A DNA stretch of 64,000 nt from NCBI GenBank assembly GCA_028752905.1, contig JAQNBH010000004.1, positions 50,656,276-50,720,275 of the forward strand, given 5' to 3'. A program made the position numbers and the translations under genes. Origin of the DNA: Cladorhizidae sp. MBARI D1340-BT2 (lineage: Eukaryota > Porifera > Demospongiae > Poecilosclerida > Cladorhizidae). Position 1 is the first letter of the stretch, and the number at the start of each line of letters is the position of its first letter. The notes under the pieces were generated by a model that ran no database searches, was not told the origin of the DNA, and saw only the letters and a program-made list of their open reading frames with translations. This document shows, one piece after another, positions 1 through 9,521 of the stretch.

Positions 1-233
1 GGACTTGTTCCATAACTAGTTAACTGATGCAGTTCTTGTCTTGTTTTTTTTATAATTAATTTAAAATATAACAATCAATCAATAAATAATATATGATAAT
101 AATAATAATATAAAGTTTTAACAATAATAAAATGTAAAACAATGATAATAATAATCAATAAAAGAATGTATAAATATATATAAATAAATTTAAAAAAATA
201 TTATTATATATAATTATATTAATTTTATTCTGT
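1..233. other. AT-rich non-coding DNA
   Basis: The stretch is almost entirely A and T, with short ATA/AAT runs and no open frame of useful length. I see no gene, promoter or RNA gene in it. It leads directly into the 69-bp tandem repeat. Confidence 0.7.
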
Positions 234-520
234 TCTACAACTGTTGTTAGCTAGCTATAGCTTTCACTATATTATGTGAATTAACTTATAATTATTAGAT
301 GATCTACAACTGTTGTTATCTAGCTATAGCTTTCACTATATTATGTGAATTAACTTATAATTATTAGATGATCTACAACTGTTGTTAGCTAGCTATAGCT
401 TTCACTATATTATGTGAATTAACTTATAATTATTAGATGATCTACAACTGTTGTTAGCTAGCTATAGCTTTCACTGTATGTGAACTAACTTATAATTATT
501 AGATGATCTGGAAACTAGCT
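234..520. repeat. 69-bp tandem repeat, about 4 copies
   Basis: Copies of a unit beginning TCTACAACTGTTGTTAGCTA start at 234, 303, 372 and 441, exactly 69 bp apart. The fourth copy is shortened. A further degenerate copy, with GGAAACTAGCTGTAGC in place of the first half, runs to about 560. The copies are nearly identical, so the array is young. Confidence 0.93.
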
Positions 521-864
521 GTAGCTTTCACTGCATGAAATTATAACTAATTAACTAGTCCCCTAGTCATCTGGAAACATTTAGCTATGGATGTATCTAG
601 TGGAATATTCTCTCTAGAATGATATATGTTATTTGTAGATATACTAATCTCTGCTGCTACAGATCTGTAGGAAAAGACTAAGCAAGTCTGTAAGCTTTAG
701 CTTGTCTATGCCACACCACATATCTAAGTAACCTTTATCTTGACTATATATACACCACATATCAAAGTAACCTTTTTGTCTACATATAATATCACCCACA
801 TCTAAGTAAACTTTAGCTCAAACACCACTTATCTAAGACCAGATGTCTCCACCACAACAGAAAC
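521..864. other. AT-rich spacer with degenerate ~40-bp repeats
   Basis: No gene is visible. Between about 705 and 845 the phrase CACATATCTAAGTAACCTTT recurs three to four times with changes, about 40 bp apart, which looks like an old tandem repeat. The rest is unremarkable AT-rich DNA. Confidence 0.55.
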
Positions 865-2272
865 ACAGACATGGCTATTCTTGAGACGTGCATGCCTAAG
901 TCTTCTTCAACTCTGCTGGAAAGACAGAAATGGCTGCTCTTGAGACGTGCATACATAAGTCTTCTTCAACTCTGGTGGAAAGACAGAAATGGCTATTCTT
1001 GAGATGTGCATGCCTAAGTCTTCTTCAACTCTGCTGGAAAGACAGAAATGGCTGCTCTTGAGACATGCATACATAAGTCTTCTTCAACTCTGGTGGAAAG
1101 ACAGAAATGGCTATTCTTGAGACGTGCATGCCTAAGTCTTCTTCAACTCTGCTGGAAAGACAGAAATGGCTGCTCTTGAGACATGCATACATAAGTCTTC
1201 TTCAACTCTGGTGGAAAGACAGAAATGGCTATTCTTGAGACGTGCATGCCTAAGTCTTCTTCAACTCTGCTGGAAAGACAGAAATGGCTGCTCTTGAGAC
1301 GTGCATACATAAGTCTTCTTCAACTCTGGTGGAAAGACAGAAATGGCTATTCTTGAGACGTGCATGCCTAAGTCTTCTTCAACTCTGCTGGAAAGACAGA
1401 AATGGCTGCTCTTGAGACATGCATACATAAGTCTTCTTCAACTCTGGTGGAAAGACAGAAATGGCTATTCTTGAGACGTGCATGCCTAAGTCTTCTTCAA
1501 CTCTGCTGGAAAGACAGAAATGGCTGCTCTTGAGACGTGCACACATAAGTCTTCTTCAACTCTGGTGGAAAGACAGAAATGGCTATTCTTGAGACGTGCA
1601 TGCCTAAGTCTTCTTCAACTCTGCTGGAAAGACAGAAATGGCTGCTCTTGAGACGTGCATACATAAGTCTTCTTCAACTCTGCTGGAAAGACAGAAATGG
1701 CTATTCTTGAGACGTGCATGCCTAAGTCTTCTTCAACTCTGCTGGAAAGACAGAAATGGCTGCTCTTGAGACGTGCACACATAAGTCTTCTTCAACTCTG
1801 GTGGAAAGACAGAAATGGCTATTCTTGAGACGTGCATGCCTAAGTCTTCTTCAACTCTGCTGGAAAGACAGAAATGGCTGCTCTTGAGACGTGCATACAT
1901 AAGTCTTCTTCAACTCTGCTGGAAAGACAGAAATGGCTATTCTTGAGACGTGCATGCCTAAGTCTTCTTCAACTCTGCTGGAAAGACAGAAATGGCTGCT
2001 CTTGAGACGTGCATACATAAGTCTTCTTCAACTCTGGTGGAAAGACAGAAATGGCTATTCTTGAGACGTGCATGCCTAAGTCTTCTTCAACTCTGCTGGA
2101 AAGACAGAAATGGCTGCTCTTGAGACGTGCATACATAAGTCTTCTTAAACTCTGCTGGAAAGACAGAAATGGCTGCTCTTGAGACGTGCATACATAAGTC
2201 TTCTTCAACTCTGGTGGAAAGACAGAAATGGCTATTCTTGAGACGTGCATGACTAAGTCTTCTTCAACTCTG
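865..2272. repeat. 59-bp satellite with 118-bp dimer structure
   Basis: About 23 monomers of 59 bp contain AAGTCTTCTTCAACTCTG and CTTGAGACGTGCAT. Two monomer types mostly alternate: one has GCTGGAAAG and CTGCTCTTGAG with an ACATAAG end, the other GGTGGAAAG and CTATTCTTGAG with a GCCTAAG end. The higher-order unit is therefore 118 bp. Strict alternation breaks in the right half (for example 1681-1770 and 2100-2200), consistent with unequal exchange. An open minus-strand frame across the last monomers is a by-product of the repeat. Confidence 0.95.
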
Positions 2273-2643
2273 TTGTTACTATTGTTATTGTTGAGACATA
2301 ATTATATTTATTGTTAGTGTCGCAGGGTGACTCGGATATCACCCAACGATGTATCGGTTAACTGGTAATTGCTGCCACCAGGTAGACTGACTACCATGTT
2401 ACAGGTCTAATTCAGATGTTGTCTCAAAGACCTTTATGGCCAAAGTTATATACATAAGATAGACAGCTGTATGCTCGCAATCAACTCTCTGGTAACTCTA
2501 ACTAGGCTCCTTTAATAGGGACCAGTCAGACTAAACATGCAATGGGTTACAGTAATTAAATACCTATTCACAATTAATTAACAACGGACTGCATGACAGT
2601 AATCAGTGTGTGCAATATTATGATTACTAAATATTATGATTAC

Positions 2644-2832
2644 TAAAGAATAAGGCATCCGCCTATTTGCATCAAACTCGCACAAAACATCATGTGGTGA
2701 TTAACAATGCTGTCATTGGCAGACAATGCCTGGTAAAGGGCTTACGTTAGGTAAGGGGTCTACGCTAGGTAACGGGTCAATAGCTACCTATACATATGCG
2801 TGTGCGTGTTAGTTACTGTTGGTTATTGTCTA
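2644..2832 (-). repeat. Element A 3' LTR (189 bp)
   Basis: It matches 12589-12777 except at two visible positions. On the minus strand it begins TAGACAATAACC, the same start as the LTR of element C. It carries three close versions of the GGTAAAGGGTC motif (2732-2740, 2750-2760, 2768-2778). Confidence 0.93.
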
Positions 2833-2846
2833 CTTCCCCCTAGTCT
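2833..2846 (-). other. Polypurine tract of element A
   Basis: Immediately inside the 3' LTR the plus strand reads CTTCCCCCTAG, giving a purine run AGGGGGAAG on the minus strand. This is the expected position of the plus-strand DNA primer. The equivalent tract in element C is at 14273-14286. Confidence 0.75.
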
Positions 2847-2883
2847 TTGGCCAGTAGGGGTAAAGGCTGGTAGTGTTCTCTCT

Positions 2884-3626
2884 TCAGAAAAGCTGATACC
2901 CAAGCCGATTGGGTGGCTTTCGCTGTCTGTCGGATCTTCTCAACGGTGGCTTGGGTTGAGCGGTGATAAGGGTCCTTGGTTGGAGGAGGCCTTGGTTATC
3001 GGAGGCCTGGGGCGTAGCTGGCAGAGGAGCTGTAGGGGGGGTGGATGGTAGAGGAGAGAGAGGGGGCCGGGCCGGAGTAGCAGGGGAGGGGGCGTCGGGA
3101 AACGGAAGTATCTCTGGGATCAGGGGGGAAATCACAGGAGCCGGTGTGGTGGTGGTGCTCTGTGGAACGGGGGGCAAGTGGATGGCGATATTGGGTGGTG
3201 GGTGGTGGGGTGGTTTAGAGGCTGCGATGTCCTCCAGGATAGAACGTTGTGACGGTTGGGTTTTGGCCGGGGTGAATCGCCTGAGGTAGCGTCTGTTGCG
3301 GAGGGTCAGGCGGCTTGATCCGTCGACTCTGATTCCGTATTGGTGAAATTGTTTAACTTCAACAACGCAGCCGGTGCGGTCCCATTTGTTGGGAAAGTTC
3401 CCTGTCTGGTTTTGTAGGCGCACCCGGTCTCCAACTTTAAGCGGGGAAAGCTGTCTTGTGTGCTCCGTCCAACGCTCTTGGGCCAGGCTGTGTCTCTGGC
3501 GTAGGGCTGTCTCTCTCTGTGAGAGGTTATCCTGCCATGTAGGGTGAGGGTGGTATTTTCCTGGGACGAGGGGGATGAGATCCCGAGTTGGGCGGCCGAA
3601 GAGGCATGTGGCAGGTGACTGCTTTG
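2884..3626 (-). pseudogene. Element A: integrase C-terminal part and proline-rich tail
   Basis: This frame carries the end of integrase and the C-terminal tail of the A polyprotein. Visible parts are SPATCLFGRPTRD, matching the SPAECVFGRPIRD region of element C, and the DRVRLQNQTGNFPNKWDRTG segment with ...VDGSSRLTLRNRRYLRR, the integrase C-terminal beta domain. About 110 proline-rich residues follow, then a basic end (LRRSDRQRKPP). It is out of frame with the preceding integrase segment by a one-base shift near 3625, so it would not be made as part of Pol. The reading frame is otherwise open to a stop at 2884, about 50 bp before the LTR. There is no envelope gene. Confidence 0.8.
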
Positions 3627-3789
3627 GTGGCAGGATCAGGTGAGTTGCGGTATAGGAGTATGGCACGTTGTACTGCGTCCACATCGATGTCACCATCAGA
3701 GCCAACGTTGCCGGCTATGATTCTCTTGACAGTCTTAACTGCTATTTCGGCCCGGCAGTTGCCGTGGGGGAAAGCCGCTGAGGTGACGA
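3624..3789 (-). pseudogene. Element A: integrase middle segment, frameshifted on both sides
   Basis: Only this frame matches element C here: SAAFPHGNCRAEIAVKTVKR and ILLYRNSPDPATK correspond to SAYNPHSNNRAETAVKSMKR and LLVYRNSPNPDTR. The glutamate of CRAE is the third acidic residue of the integrase D,D-35-E triad and is still present. The frame joins neither neighbour: one extra base near 3788 separates it from the upstream pol frame and another near 3625 from the downstream tail. These look like decay mutations and not programmed shifts, because element C reads straight through both positions. Confidence 0.78.
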
Positions 3790-6502
3790 TGGTGGACCCG
3801 CCAGTCACGGAGCAGTTGTGTGGTCTCGTGAGCTGTGTATTCGGGGCCCCCATCCGAGGCAAGCTCATCCGGAATGCCATAGGTGGCGAAGGTGTGTCGT
3901 AGTATGGCGACGAGGCCTTTGGATCCTCCTCTTGCCCTGGCGAGGATGGGCCAGTTTGTGTATCTGTCCACGATGACTAAGTAGGCATGGCCTTTGTAAT
4001 GAAAATAGTCGGCGCAGATACATTGGAAAGGGTATTCCGACGGCGTGGGAGGTGTGGGTGGCAGAGCTGCCTGTGAGGGTGCCATCCGGTTGCAGGTAGT
4101 GCATGAAGATCGTAGCTGGTGGATGTCGGCAGTGATGCCAGGCCAGAAGATCGAGGTCTCAGCTCGTGCGGTCATGGCAGAGGTGCCCTGGTGAGCCGCG
4201 TGGAGAGCGGTGAGACACGCTTTCCTGAGGGATGGGGGGATGACGATGCGATCTTTGTAGATAGCGATGCCGTCAGTAGCGTAGAGATGCTGGCGTACGT
4301 TGAAGTATTCCCTGATGGTAGGGGGTGTCAGAAGTCGAGTGTCGGGCCATCCTTCCTCGATTGTGTCGAGGAGTTTGGACATGGTCTCGTCTGAGGAGGT
4401 GGCGGTCTGGACCTCTTCCCAGGTGGTGATGGATGTGGCCGAGAGTGTGGAGATCAGGGACTCGTGGAGGAGGGTTTCCATGGGGTCTTCGTCGTGCGAG
4501 GCTGTGGATAACCCGGCCATCAGTTGGCTGGGGATGTGGATTTTGGGGTGAAGCTGGACGGAGACAGAGCTGACATCATCTTGGAGATGCATCTTGGCTG
4601 GTGTGGTGGAGCCAGAAGGGTGGCGAGAGAGTGTATCTGAAGCCCTATTCTTGACGCCAGGGATGTGTGACATCTTAAACCTGTAACGGAGGGTCTTCTC
4701 TTTCAGATTCCTCAGCCTCGTGTTGCTGATGTCCAGCGAGCGGTCTCCAAAGATCTTCAGGAGGGGGCGGTGGTCCACAGCTATGGTTAGGTTTTTGCAA
4801 CCCAAGACAAAGTGGCGGGCTTTGTCCAGGGCATCAGCCACAGCCAGTGCTTCCCCTTCGATGGGTGCGTATCTTGATTCGGCCTCATGAGTAAATCTGC
4901 TCCCTACTAGCGTGATCTTCCATCCATCCCTGCAACAGAACAGGTCTGAGGATGGGCACTGGCAGTGTTTTTGAAACAGCCAGTACCCTATCCCGTGTTT
5001 CGACCAGTCTGTCGCGAGGCATGTGGGCTTCTCCTTATCGAAGATGGTGACGCCGTGTTCAATCTCGGCAATGATGGCAAGTTTTGAACGGTCGAAGGCT
5101 TGTTGGAGGGCGTCAGTCCATTCGAAGGTGGTGCTGGGTTTCAGGAGGCCTCTGAAGGGGAGCATGATATCTGACATGCTGAAAGCATAGGCGACTTGGT
5201 TGATGAGCCCGAACCAGGATCTGATGTCGGTGAGGCTTCGTGGGGTGGGAAAGTCGGAGATTGCCCGTGTGTACTTCTGGCATGGCCTGACACAGGTGTT
5301 GGTAATTTCGAACCCCGCGAACTCCACTGTTTGTCGAGCGAACCGGAACTTCTCTGGGTTCAGGGTGATCCCATGTCGTCCGCAGATGTCGAGCCACTCC
5401 TGGGCTTGGTGGAAGCTCTCCTCGATGGTAGAGGACCACAGGAGCGTGTCGTCAATGCACTTCGTCTTTCTCTCGATCAGTGCCACAATCTCATCATAAC
5501 GCCGGGTGTAGCCGTCCCCAGAAGCGATGTAGCCTTGGGGTGCTGTCTTGTAGCGGTAACGGCCCCATGGCGTTATGAAAGTTGTGAGATGTTTGTCTGC
5601 AGGGTGGAGGGCGACGGAATGGTATCCATTCCATGCATCGAAGACGGTCTTGCGGGTGTTGGGAGGGATGGAACGAGCCTGATGGAAAGGTGATTGGGTG
5701 TGGTGGGTCTCGCGGGTCGCATGTGCGTTGAGAGGCTGAAAGTCGATCGTACGACGTAGTGACCCATTTTTCTTAGCACATGTGACCATGCGATGGCACC
5801 ATGTCACTGGGTCTCCAACTGGGACCTGTTCCAGGACCCCTAGTCTCACATCACGGTCTAGGCCTAGCTTCACCTCGTCCTGCCAATGGAGGGGGACAGG
5901 TATAGGAGAGTGGTGAGCAGTGGGGACAGCGTTGGGGTCAATCATCAGGCGGAGGGGTGGTCCATCCATGAGGGGCAGAGGCTGGTGGTCGCACGTATTG
6001 AAGGTGCTGGTCTTGTACCGATCAAGGAGGAATTTCTCGAGTTTGTCTCGGTTCTCCTTTGTGGCTGGGTATGGGAGCTCGGAGAGGATTGATGGCGGCT
6101 GTGAGCGTCGTGGACAGGGGCATGGCCTCGGTGTGTCGGGTTGTGGCGTGTCTGGAGCAACTGCCGTGGGATGATTTGCTGTTAAGGAACAGTGGGTGGT
6201 TGGGAATCCAGTAGGGATGATCCCGAGGTCGGTGCACGTTTCCCTGCTGAGAAACAGGTTGGAGACGTGACCAGTGATGTAGACCATCTGTCGTGAGGAT
6301 CGTCGGCCTTGTGGTTCTGCGATCTTGACCAGTATGGCCCCCAATATCTTGATGTCACTGTTGTTGGCAGCGTGCATCTTAAGGGAGACAGGTAGCAGGT
6401 CAGTGGTCTTGAGTCCGAGGCGCTTCATAGTGGTGGTGCCAGCTAGGCAGCTTTGGCAGCCGGTGTCGGCCATGGCCTGGACTGTGATTCTCCTCTGGGG
6501 AG
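3787..6502 (-). pseudogene. Element A pol: protease, reverse transcriptase, RNase H, integrase N-terminal part
   Basis: This is the pol part of element A downstream of the B insertion. From the insertion edge, protease has its ADTGCQSC motif at once. RT includes TFITPWGRYRYKTAPQGYIA and an active site KCIDDTLLW, with Cys where most elements have Tyr (YxDD). RNase H has CLATDWSKHGIGYW, ESRYAPIEGEALAVADAL and AVDHRPLL. Integrase has an HHCC finger (HAAH...CTTC) and the first two catalytic aspartates (CADYF, SDGGPE). The open frame running in from the right starts inside the LTR of B, so its first ~17 codons do not belong to A. It is frame-consistent with A gag across the insertion. It ends by frameshift near 3788. 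Confidence 0.9.
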
Positions 6503-7123
6503 TGTCAGCTTTCCACTCTCTACTCAACTTCTTTAGCTTGAGTAGTGGGAACAACTGCGACGCCCTAATATAACTATTAACTTACTGTCACAATTACTAC
6601 TAGAGCCAAAATCAGACTACCCTTCCTGGTAGCTGTTTCCCCCTGCCTAGCCCGAAACTAGTAGGGAATAGCGCCTTGCTATTGAATGGGTTAAAGTTTA
6701 TTAAGAAACTGGATAACTATCCAAGCCTCTTTAACTGCAATATCACATATACTTACAACAATACTCAGTTGTACTATAGTCAGTTTTTAAACTAAAACAA
6801 TCCCGCGTCTCTAACAACAACAATCGCCGTTAGCTGATGACATCACTGTTCGTCATCAGTGGATTCGCCACTCCGTAAATAAACCCGTAAGGGCACCGTC
6901 TCGTAGCCCTCCGCTGGCCTTCCGTTGCGAAGATTCCCTTTGTGAGCTTTGTTGGCAACCACATGTCCTTTTGGAGAGCTTTCCTTTTGATAGCTTCGTT
7001 GTTGAGTATATCTTTGTGGCTTTGTTAATTGCTCATTACTGTTCTTATTCGTTTGTAGGTGCTGTGCTGTCTCATACTTGTCTAGTGCTGGGCACTCTGT
7101 AGTCAGGGTTGAGATCCCTGACA
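6503..7123 (-). repeat. Element B 3' LTR (621 bp)
   Basis: It is the same length as 10702-11322 and almost identical (visible differences: GACATCAC versus GACGTCAC near 6840, and the last few bases). The pol frame continues about 280 bp into this LTR before stopping, so the last ~93 residues of Pol are LTR-encoded. Confidence 0.93.
6697..6702 (-). promoter_or_regulatory. Polyadenylation signal in B LTR
   Basis: The minus strand reads CTTAATAAAC, containing AATAAA. The same hexamer is in the other LTR at 10896-10901. The position inside the LTR is reasonable for transcript 3'-end formation, but no other signal supports it. Confidence 0.5.
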
Positions 7124-9461
7124 CTCCCTCAACCTTAGTCAGAGACCCCTGGTCTCTTGATAACCCATCAGCATTGGCGTTCTTGCTGCCACTTCGGTGT
7201 ACAATCGTAAAATCATATTGCTGTAATGATAGGGCCCACCTTGCCAACCTGCCATGACTGTCCTTCAGGTTGCCAAGGTGAGTTAATGGGTTGTGGTCTG
7301 TTTCGATTGTAAACTTTGATCCTTGCAGATAGGTACGAAAGTGTTTAACTCCTTTAACAATTGCCAGAGCCTCGCGCTCTATGGCAGAGTAATTTCTTTC
7401 ACTTTGTAACAACTTCTTTGAGGCGAAAGCGATCGGATGCTCTTCCCCTTTTTCATCTACCTGACTAAGGACATAACCCAATCCAAATGCTGACGCATCC
7501 GTCTGTAAAATAAATGGTTTGGTCCAATCTGGCATGACTAACACCGGTGCTCGGGTGAGTACTTCTTTTAGCTCAACGAAAGCTTTGTCGCATTTCTCAT
7601 TCCATTTAACATGCTTAGGCATACTTTTCCTTGTAAGTTCGGAGAGGTGTGTGGCAATAGATGAAAAGTTAGGAATAAATTTCCGGTAGTAACCGCAAAG
7701 ACCTAAGAAAGAACGGACGTCCTTTTTAGTCTGGGGCTGCTTAAAGGTCTTCACTGCCTCCACCTTACATTCCATAGGCTGTACCAAGCCACTCCCAACT
7801 ACGTGTCCCAGATATACGCAACTACCACTTCCGAAAGTACACTTTCTCTCTTTTACTTTTAACCCAGCTTCTCTTAGCTTGTCGAACACAATTTCCAAAT
7901 GACCTAGATGGTTCTCCCAGGTATCACTGTGGATAATAATATCATCCAGGTACGCAACAGTGAACTCATGCAATCCATTCAATAAACCATCCATTAACCT
8001 CTGGAAGGTAGATGGTGCTGAAATTAACCCAAAGGGCATCGTCAAAAACTCATACTTTCCGTATGGAGTCACAAATGCTGTCTTTTCTCTGTGTTGAGGG
8101 TTTACGGGGACCTGATAATAACCTTTCGTTAAATCCAGGGTGGTTATAAACTTTGATGAGCCAATGTTAGCTATCAGGTCTTCAATATTTGGGAGTGGGT
8201 ATGGGTCATTAATGGTCACCTTGTTCAGTTTCCTGTAATCTACACACATACGTTGTGTGCCGTCCTTTTTCTTTACCAATACAATAGGCGCTGCCCAAGG
8301 GCTTTTGGATGGTCTAATTATTCCCTGATCAAGGAGTGTTCTTATCTCCTCTCTCAGTACCTCTTGAGAGTGGTGGGCCAACCGGTAAGGGTGCAATCTT
8401 ATAGGCACAGCATCTCCTGTGCGTATCTCATGCTGCACAACTTGTGTCTTTCCCGGTACATCTTGCAATACATCTTTGTATTTTTCCTTGAACTTTTGAA
8501 TGTCTAAGTGATGAGTGTCTAGCATGTGTGAGGTATGCACAACCTCATCATTCTCCAAATCTTCCTCGTCGTCGTCACGGGCTAAGAATGTAGCTGACTC
8601 AGGAGGAGTCCACAACTTCATGCAATTGACATGAAAGGTTCGATACTGTTTTAACCGGGTTCCAAAATCTACTTGGTAAGTTATTTTGGTGATTTTTTTC
8701 ACAATGGGAAAGGGTCCTTGCCATTGATTGTGTAGTTTGTCCGGTCTAAATACTAACACGAATTCGCCTACAGCAAAGGATCTCTCTTTAGCCTTCTGGT
8801 CAATGTGTTTCACTTTTTCATCTCTCTCTTTCTTATAGACCAAGTCTCGTACTACTTGCATATTTGCTTTGGGTGTAGCTATATATTCACTCACGCTACT
8901 TTCATCAGACACTTCTCCGTCACAGTCCTCAGTGGGAGAGGTCATCTCATCCTTGGTCTCTGCTCCTAACTCCTTCATCTCACTTCCATTTTCGACCGGG
9001 TAGAGAGAAGATATGATGGGCTGGTCCCGCTCCTGTTGAAGACCCTCCTCCTCCTCGAGGTTGTCTTGCTGTATCTTCTGGGCACGGGTGACTACCAGGC
9101 CTGACTCGGTCGTGATGGAAGTCGATGGGGCGTTCTTTTCTTCAATTTCTAGCTCTTCACTGAGAGCCTTCTTCAGATACTGCCTGAAATGGGGAATGTC
9201 TCTTCCCATCAGCATATCTTCAGTTATGTGCTTTGACACACCTACAGCAATGCAGGTAGACTTCCCTTCTACCTCCAGCATGACACTTGCTGCTGGGAAG
9301 TATGTTTTCCTTTCTGAAGCTGTACTATATGGAATAGTCCATCCTAAGTAATCTTTCTCAGCTACACATCGAGGATGCACAATGGTTTTTGTGCATCCAG
9401 TATCAAGTAATGCTGTTATTTTATGACCATTGATCCTAACTGTCTTGGTCCAGTCGGGCAT
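6843..9461 (-). CDS. Element B pol (protease - GPY/F module - RT - RNase H)
   Basis: The 872-residue frame starts with an aspartic protease (LLDTGC, residues 18-23). A long acidic linker (about 105-200) follows. Residues ~200-284 hold a segment like the end of integrase (AKERSFAVGEFVLVFRP, QWQGPF, YRTFHVNCMKLW). RT runs from ~350 to 600 (SPWAAPIVLVKKKDG, LDLTKGYYQVP, active site YLDD at 504-507), then RNase H (LQTDAS, EREALA, TDHNPL) to ~770. The last ~93 residues lie in the 3' LTR. No HHCC finger or DDE core is present anywhere. The frame is continuous with upstream gag except for one TGA, so the first ATG at 9461 may not be a real start; true pol sequence begins at 9521. The encoded enzymes would copy element RNA into DNA. 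Confidence 0.92.
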   Translation of the reverse strand: MPDWTKTVRINGHKITALLDTGCTKTIVHPRCVAEKDYLGWTIPYSTASERKTYFPAASVMLEVEGKSTCIAVGVSKHITEDMLMGRDIPHFRQYLKKALSEELEIEEKNAPSTSITTESGLVVTRAQKIQQDNLEEEEGLQQERDQPIISSLYPVENGSEMKELGAETKDEMTSPTEDCDGEVSDESSVSEYIATPKANMQVVRDLVYKKERDEKVKHIDQKAKERSFAVGEFVLVFRPDKLHNQWQGPFPIVKKITKITYQVDFGTRLKQYRTFHVNCMKLWTPPESATFLARDDDEEDLENDEVVHTSHMLDTHHLDIQKFKEKYKDVLQDVPGKTQVVQHEIRTGDAVPIRLHPYRLAHHSQEVLREEIRTLLDQGIIRPSKSPWAAPIVLVKKKDGTQRMCVDYRKLNKVTINDPYPLPNIEDLIANIGSSKFITTLDLTKGYYQVPVNPQHREKTAFVTPYGKYEFLTMPFGLISAPSTFQRLMDGLLNGLHEFTVAYLDDIIIHSDTWENHLGHLEIVFDKLREAGLKVKERKCTFGSGSCVYLGHVVGSGLVQPMECKVEAVKTFKQPQTKKDVRSFLGLCGYYRKFIPNFSSIATHLSELTRKSMPKHVKWNEKCDKAFVELKEVLTRAPVLVMPDWTKPFILQTDASAFGLGYVLSQVDEKGEEHPIAFASKKLLQSERNYSAIEREALAIVKGVKHFRTYLQGSKFTIETDHNPLTHLGNLKDSHGRLARWALSLQQYDFTIVHRSGSKNANADGLSRDQGSLTKVEGVSGISTLTTECPALDKYETAQHLQTNKNSNEQLTKPQRYTQQRSYQKESSPKGHVVANKAHKGNLRNGRPAEGYETVPLRVYLRSGESTDDEQ
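7124..7140 (-). other. Polypurine tract of element B
   Basis: Just inside the 3' LTR the minus strand reads AAGGTTGAGGGAG, a purine-rich run ending at the LTR edge. This is the expected plus-strand primer position. It is shorter and less pure than the tracts of A and C. Confidence 0.55.
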
Positions 9462-9521
9462 CTTGGGTTTCCTTTTAGTGACAAGGCTGCATTTCGCATT
9501 TTCAACTTTAACCCGACAATC

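Noticed and set aside
2318..2643. Element A LTR extending from 2318
   Set aside because: The LTR copies match only from 2644 to 2832 and 12589 to 12777, and ATTAC flanks exactly those limits; 2318-2643 belongs to D.
2800..3289. Plus-strand frames over the elements (2800-3289, 4119-4551, 5196-5693, 15843-16350, 17529-18710)
   Set aside because: They are antisense shadows of gag and pol in GC-richer retroelement sequence and have no recognisable domain.
2884..3626. An envelope-like gene at the 3' end of element A
   Set aside because: There is no signal peptide or membrane segment; it is the integrase end plus a proline-rich tail homologous to that of C.
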